Shown piece by piece: positions 61,105 through 64,000 of a stretch of DNA of 64,000 bases. Numbering within the stretch: position 1 is the first letter of the stretch; each line of letters starts with the position of its first letter. Below the pieces are notes generated by a model. It was given only the letters and a program-made list of their open reading frames with translations, ran no database searches and was not told where the DNA came from. The DNA is from Botryosphaeria dothidea (lineage: Eukaryota; Ascomycota; Dothideomycetes; Botryosphaeriales; Botryosphaeriaceae). The stretch is from NCBI GenBank assembly GCA_011503125.2, contig WWBZ02000051.1:3410001-3474000 (forward strand), read 5' to 3'. The translations under genes were made by a program, and so were the position numbers.

Positions 61105-61427
61105 AAGATGGCAGAGCGTTGCAGCTGCATAGCTACGTATATCGGGCTCGACACGGTGCTAGCGCGGATGAGCACCGAGAGGTGAACACCTGGGTATGTA
61201 ATGATCAACACGAACAACACGAAAATTTGTAATAAGTTATAGGAATGCCATTGAATCTTTAATCCAAAGAGAATCGCAATCTTAGTCTCCCATTATATTA
61301 GAGGAAGCTGGCCGGCAGAGGAACTTCAAAGGCCATCTAGTCTTCTATGAGCCCCTTTCTCAATGATTATCCAAATTCTCCGAGAGTACTGTCAACCTCT
61401 AGCAGCTAGGCATCCTTCTTGCGAAAT

Positions 61428-61881
61428 TCAGCCGCCGACTGTTCCTTGTCCATCGGAGGTTGCTCCTGTCTGTGCTCCCATCAGTATCTTGTTCTCACAA
61501 CCAAGCATTTCACATATACCCACAACTCCTTCAAAACCTCAATCGTATCCTTCTCTGCGTCAACCTGCTGATAATTTACTACGTCGTTCAAAAGATTGTA
61601 CAGTCGGGCGAGGGCAGTTGGCTCTCCGTAGGTAATGTTGATATGAATGCGGTTCTTGGTGGAAGTAACGCGTTCAGTGAGGCGAGCGTAGTCAACGCCA
61701 GTACGGCCAACGGAGAGTAGGAAGGTTTTGTCAGGGAAGAGCTTCTCAACCAATTCTGAGTTATGATTAGCTGCAGGCTTGCTTGTCGCTGGTGAAACCG
61801 GTGGTGCTTACCGAGGACTTTGATTTCTAGGTGGAAATCATCGACGGGGCGAGGGGGAGCAAATGTCTTGACGCGAGCCAT
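61428..61881 (-). CDS. Small paralog-family protein, member 3
   Basis: Exon 1 is 61881-61812. Intron 1 (56 bp, GTAAGC donor, CTCAG acceptor) is in phase 1. Exon 2 starts at 61755. Exon 2 may run to a stop at 61481 (114 aa), or splice at 61519 (GTATAT donor, ACTGATGG branch, CACAG acceptor, 50 bp) to a short exon ending at 61428 (115 aa). Member 1 also has a second intron near its end, so I favour the spliced form. The core is EIKVLELVEKLFPDKTFLL, then a strand-rich middle (NRIHINITYG) and a helix (EPTALARLYNLLNDVVNY). No signal peptide or membrane span. The core has Phe where other members have Trp. Function unknown. Confidence 0.6.
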
Positions 61882-62243
61882 GTTGATGTTGCTGGTGTTT
61901 GTGATGATGGTGAGTATGATCTATTGCTCGATGTCCAGTAAGCCGCGGAGGCAGCTTTGGTTGAGGCCGTTCAGGTAGGTTGCCAAGGAAACAGTCGGGT
62001 GCAAGTAAATGATAAGAACAGTAAACGGAGTTATTCAACTTTTGACCCTACCTTTGACGTAGGTAAGCAGGGTGCGATGTTGTTGTGAACGTAGAAAGGC
62101 GCAAGTTGGTCCAGCAGCAGGCGGGCGTACAGGCGCGTACGAACCATCTGCGGAAGTTCCTCCAACTTCAGCAACTCTGCCGTCCAAATGAACGCAGCCA
62201 AGCACGAGAAATGGCAAACATCGCAGCGTCAAAACTTCAACGG

Positions 62244-62612
62244 TCACCCCTTCCTCACGATGCGAATGCGGTTGCAGCGTGGATTCCTCCTGACCGCAGC
62301 AAGGCCCAAGTTGAGACGCCGGCGCAGATCCATGAGCGCCTCAACTCTACTCTCCTTCAAGCTGCAGCTGATGCTGAATGGGCGGCCTCGGCCGCCGCGC
62401 ACGAGCAGGATGGCCATGTCCTTGTTCTGGTTGATCCAGTGACCGATGCTGATGTGGCTCTCCCGTGTGGGCCACAATATGTCTGCGAGGTCTGTTAGGC
62501 TCACATCAGTGCAGCGTGTTTACCGTGTTTGCGGGCGGCGTGGGTGAGGCGCACCGATGCAATGTTCCTCGAGCTGGCGCTCGCGCTCCTCGAAGACGGG
62601 GCAGCGTTGCAT
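62244..62612 (-). CDS. Small paralog-family protein, member 4 (two exons)
   Basis: Exon 1 is 62612-62555 and exon 2 is 62491-62244, with a 63-bp phase-1 intron (GTGCGC donor, ACTGATG branch, AACAG acceptor). The product is 101 aa. The short charged N-terminus (EERERQLEEHC) leads to IDLADILWPTRESHISIGHW, then a strand-rich middle (DMAILLVRGG, PFSISCSL) and a helix (SRVEALMDLRRRLNLG), ending in a basic tail. The ATG is in a CACCATGC context. No targeting signal seen. Shared intron and core place it in the same family as its neighbours. Function unknown. Confidence 0.6.
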
Positions 62613-63019
62613 GGTGAGGGTAGCGTGGGTGCGGAGAACGGCCGTGCTGTGGAAGGTGACTAGGGAAGATCTTGGTGCAAGACTGTGCGTAGGTGGATGG
62701 CCGGAACTGCGCGATGAGGAGGGAAGACGCGAAACTATGTGGGCTCACGCTGCAAAACATGGTCGCCTGGGTGAACCCCGCCCGTGCACAACAGCGACGG
62801 ACAGTCTCAATTGTCAAGAACTTCACACAAATACTACATTGCACAGTTGTTTCAAGTAACTTCGTATTGCGTTTGATGGAACAAATTGAGCAACTATAGT
62901 CCGTTTCCTTAACGCCTTCAACAAATGGACCCAGTGCCCGACCAAGCCGTTCCCGCGTGCTGGTGTCCTCAAAAAGAAATTAAATGGCATCTTCGTACCA
63001 TCTCTATCTGCGTGCCGGG

Positions 63020-63387
63020 CTACTCCGCCTTCATCAAAACTTCAGATGCGTCCGCAGGCGTGTCTTCCGCAGCCATGTTTCGGGTCATCTCCAGCTTGGA
63101 TAGCAATTGCTCGAGTGCCTTCTCCAGATCGGGATTCTCAGTGCCGCGCATGGTCTTCCATTGCGCGTTTCCTTCATCGTAGAAATTCACGAAGGCCAGT
63201 CCGTCGTAATAAGCTATGCGAGGGTCGCTCTGAGTGTTCCAGAGGTCGATGACGAGTCCTATAAATATGTCAGCGAACAGTCACCTGATAAATCGCACGA
63301 TATCGAGGCCGTACCCTTGATGTTTTGCTTCAACGTCATGATTCTGTCATGAAAGCGGGACCTGGGGGGCGCAATGGAGGAGGCCAT
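63020..63387 (-). CDS. Small paralog-family protein, member 5 (two exons)
   Basis: Exon 1 is 63387-63315 and exon 2 is 63258-63020, with a 56-bp phase-1 intron (GTACGG donor, TATAG acceptor). The product is 103 aa. N-terminus MASSIAPPRSRFHDRIMTLK, core IKGLVIDLWNTQSDPRIAYY (Asn replaces the usual Pro), a strand (LAFVNFYD), then a Leu/Glu helix (LEKALEQLLSKLEMTRN) and an acidic Ala-rich tail. The ATG context is CAAATGGC. A TATAAA box lies about 110 bp upstream. Closest in layout to member 4. No secretion signal. Function unknown. Confidence 0.6.
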
Positions 63388-63496
63388 TTGGAAGTAAGTA
63401 GTATAGTGTTTGACAAGTGGCGTTTGCTTGGTAGCTGCTGTTGCGAAGAGAGATCTTGGGTGTCGTCTTGCATCATTGTAGTGGTGCGGGAAAGCT

Positions 63497-63502
63497 TTTA
63501 TA
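63497..63502 (-). promoter_or_regulatory. Possible TATA box of paralog member 5
   Basis: TATAAA on the minus strand, 110 bp before the ATG at 63387. Confidence 0.35.
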
Positions 63503-63804
63503 GACATCAGACATGAGTCAATGGAAGCGTAGTGTTATCAGGTCGGGCAGATCACCAATATCAGTAGACCCTGATGACGAAACGGGCCACTTAACACAGA
63601 ATCACCAGCCAATTGTGCAAGATCAGATCTCTCAAGCTTGTCAACATCATCCTAGACAATATTATGATCTTTGACTGGAATTAGATGTTCAATAAGTTGT
63701 TGAGACTAGCAATACATCTGCCTCCAAGAATACCTTTCTCGCTGATGAATGTCCAGGCGTTGAAGCTCCCCTTCAGACTCAATCTGTTCATCATTCTGTA
63801 TTCT

Positions 63805-64000
63805 TCATGTAGTCCTTTGCACCTTGTGAGCCGGCGAGTGATCCAGATGCTCTCCCGGCCGCTTCCTCGGTCGTGAGGTACCCACACCTACATCGCTCGA
63901 GAATCTCAGGTATTGAATGGCCCCCAATTCACTGTCCATCTCTATGCTTGTCATCCAAAGGAACTCAGGATCATCTGTTGACTTGCGAACATGGATCTCG
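63805..64000 (-). CDS. Probable sixth paralog, cut by the window edge
   Basis: A minus-strand frame enters from the right edge and ends with TGA at 63805-63807. It reads EIHVRKSTDDPEFLW, then MDSELGAIQYLRFSS and a basic tail. Strand-like EIHV and the following hydrophobic stretch resemble the middle of the array members (compare VDIDVHT in member 1). Its stop lies 418 bp upstream of member 5's start, matching the array spacing. The diagnostic intron and LWP core would lie outside the window, so membership is inferred. Confidence 0.35.
   Translation of the reverse strand, partial: EIHVRKSTDDPEFLWMTSIEMDSELGAIQYLRFSSDVGVGTSRPRKRPGEHLDHSPAHKVQRTT

Overview
The window looks like genomic DNA of a filamentous ascomycete (Pezizomycotina). 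The signs are short introns (about 50-150 bp) with GTAAGN/GTACGN donors and CTGAT-type branch sites, Tad-like LINEs, fungal copia and gypsy elements, a Tc1/mariner element, and a strong repeat-induced point mutation (RIP) footprint. Species and chromosome cannot be told from the sequence.

Layout. (1) 1-17,662 is ordinary host DNA, gene-poor. It holds a GNAT acetyltransferase gene (793-1536), a decayed small gene near 6 kb, a single-pass membrane protein gene (13,956-14,414, minus), an F-box-like gene (15,336-16,613) and a truncated tandem copy of that gene's 3' end. Two low-copy repeat tracts lie at 2.6-3.7 kb and 5.2-5.6 kb. (2) 17,663-46,344 is a transposon island bracketed by a perfect 13-bp direct repeat. 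Almost no reading frame survives. CpA and TpG are nearly gone while CpG is kept, and CAG, CAA and TGG codons read as stops. Inside are at least three Tad-like LINE pieces, a copia body, a structurally complete chromodomain gypsy element with 250-bp LTRs, a second gypsy fragment, a long inverted repeat and a RIP-mutated Tc1/mariner copy. (3) 46,345-64,000 is host DNA again, holding a minus-strand tandem array of five or six small paralogous genes. A 12.4-kb copia element (copia A, 47,994-60,348, 5-bp TSD) splits the array. Copia A is itself hit by a solo LTR of family B, a full copia B element in the opposite orientation, and an intact Tc1/mariner copy with a complete DD34E transposase.

How it fits together. 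The Tc1/mariner element occurs twice at exactly 1,343 bp, once destroyed by RIP in the old island and once intact in the younger copia A, so the insertions can be put in relative order. The most novel host feature is the paralog array. Each member is about 100-160 aa and has an intron in phase 1 at the same place, just before a core of the form L-[AV]-x-x-[LA]-[WF]-[PN]. Spacing between genes is regular (about 360-450 bp), and removing copia A restores that spacing between the first two members. I do not recognise the family.
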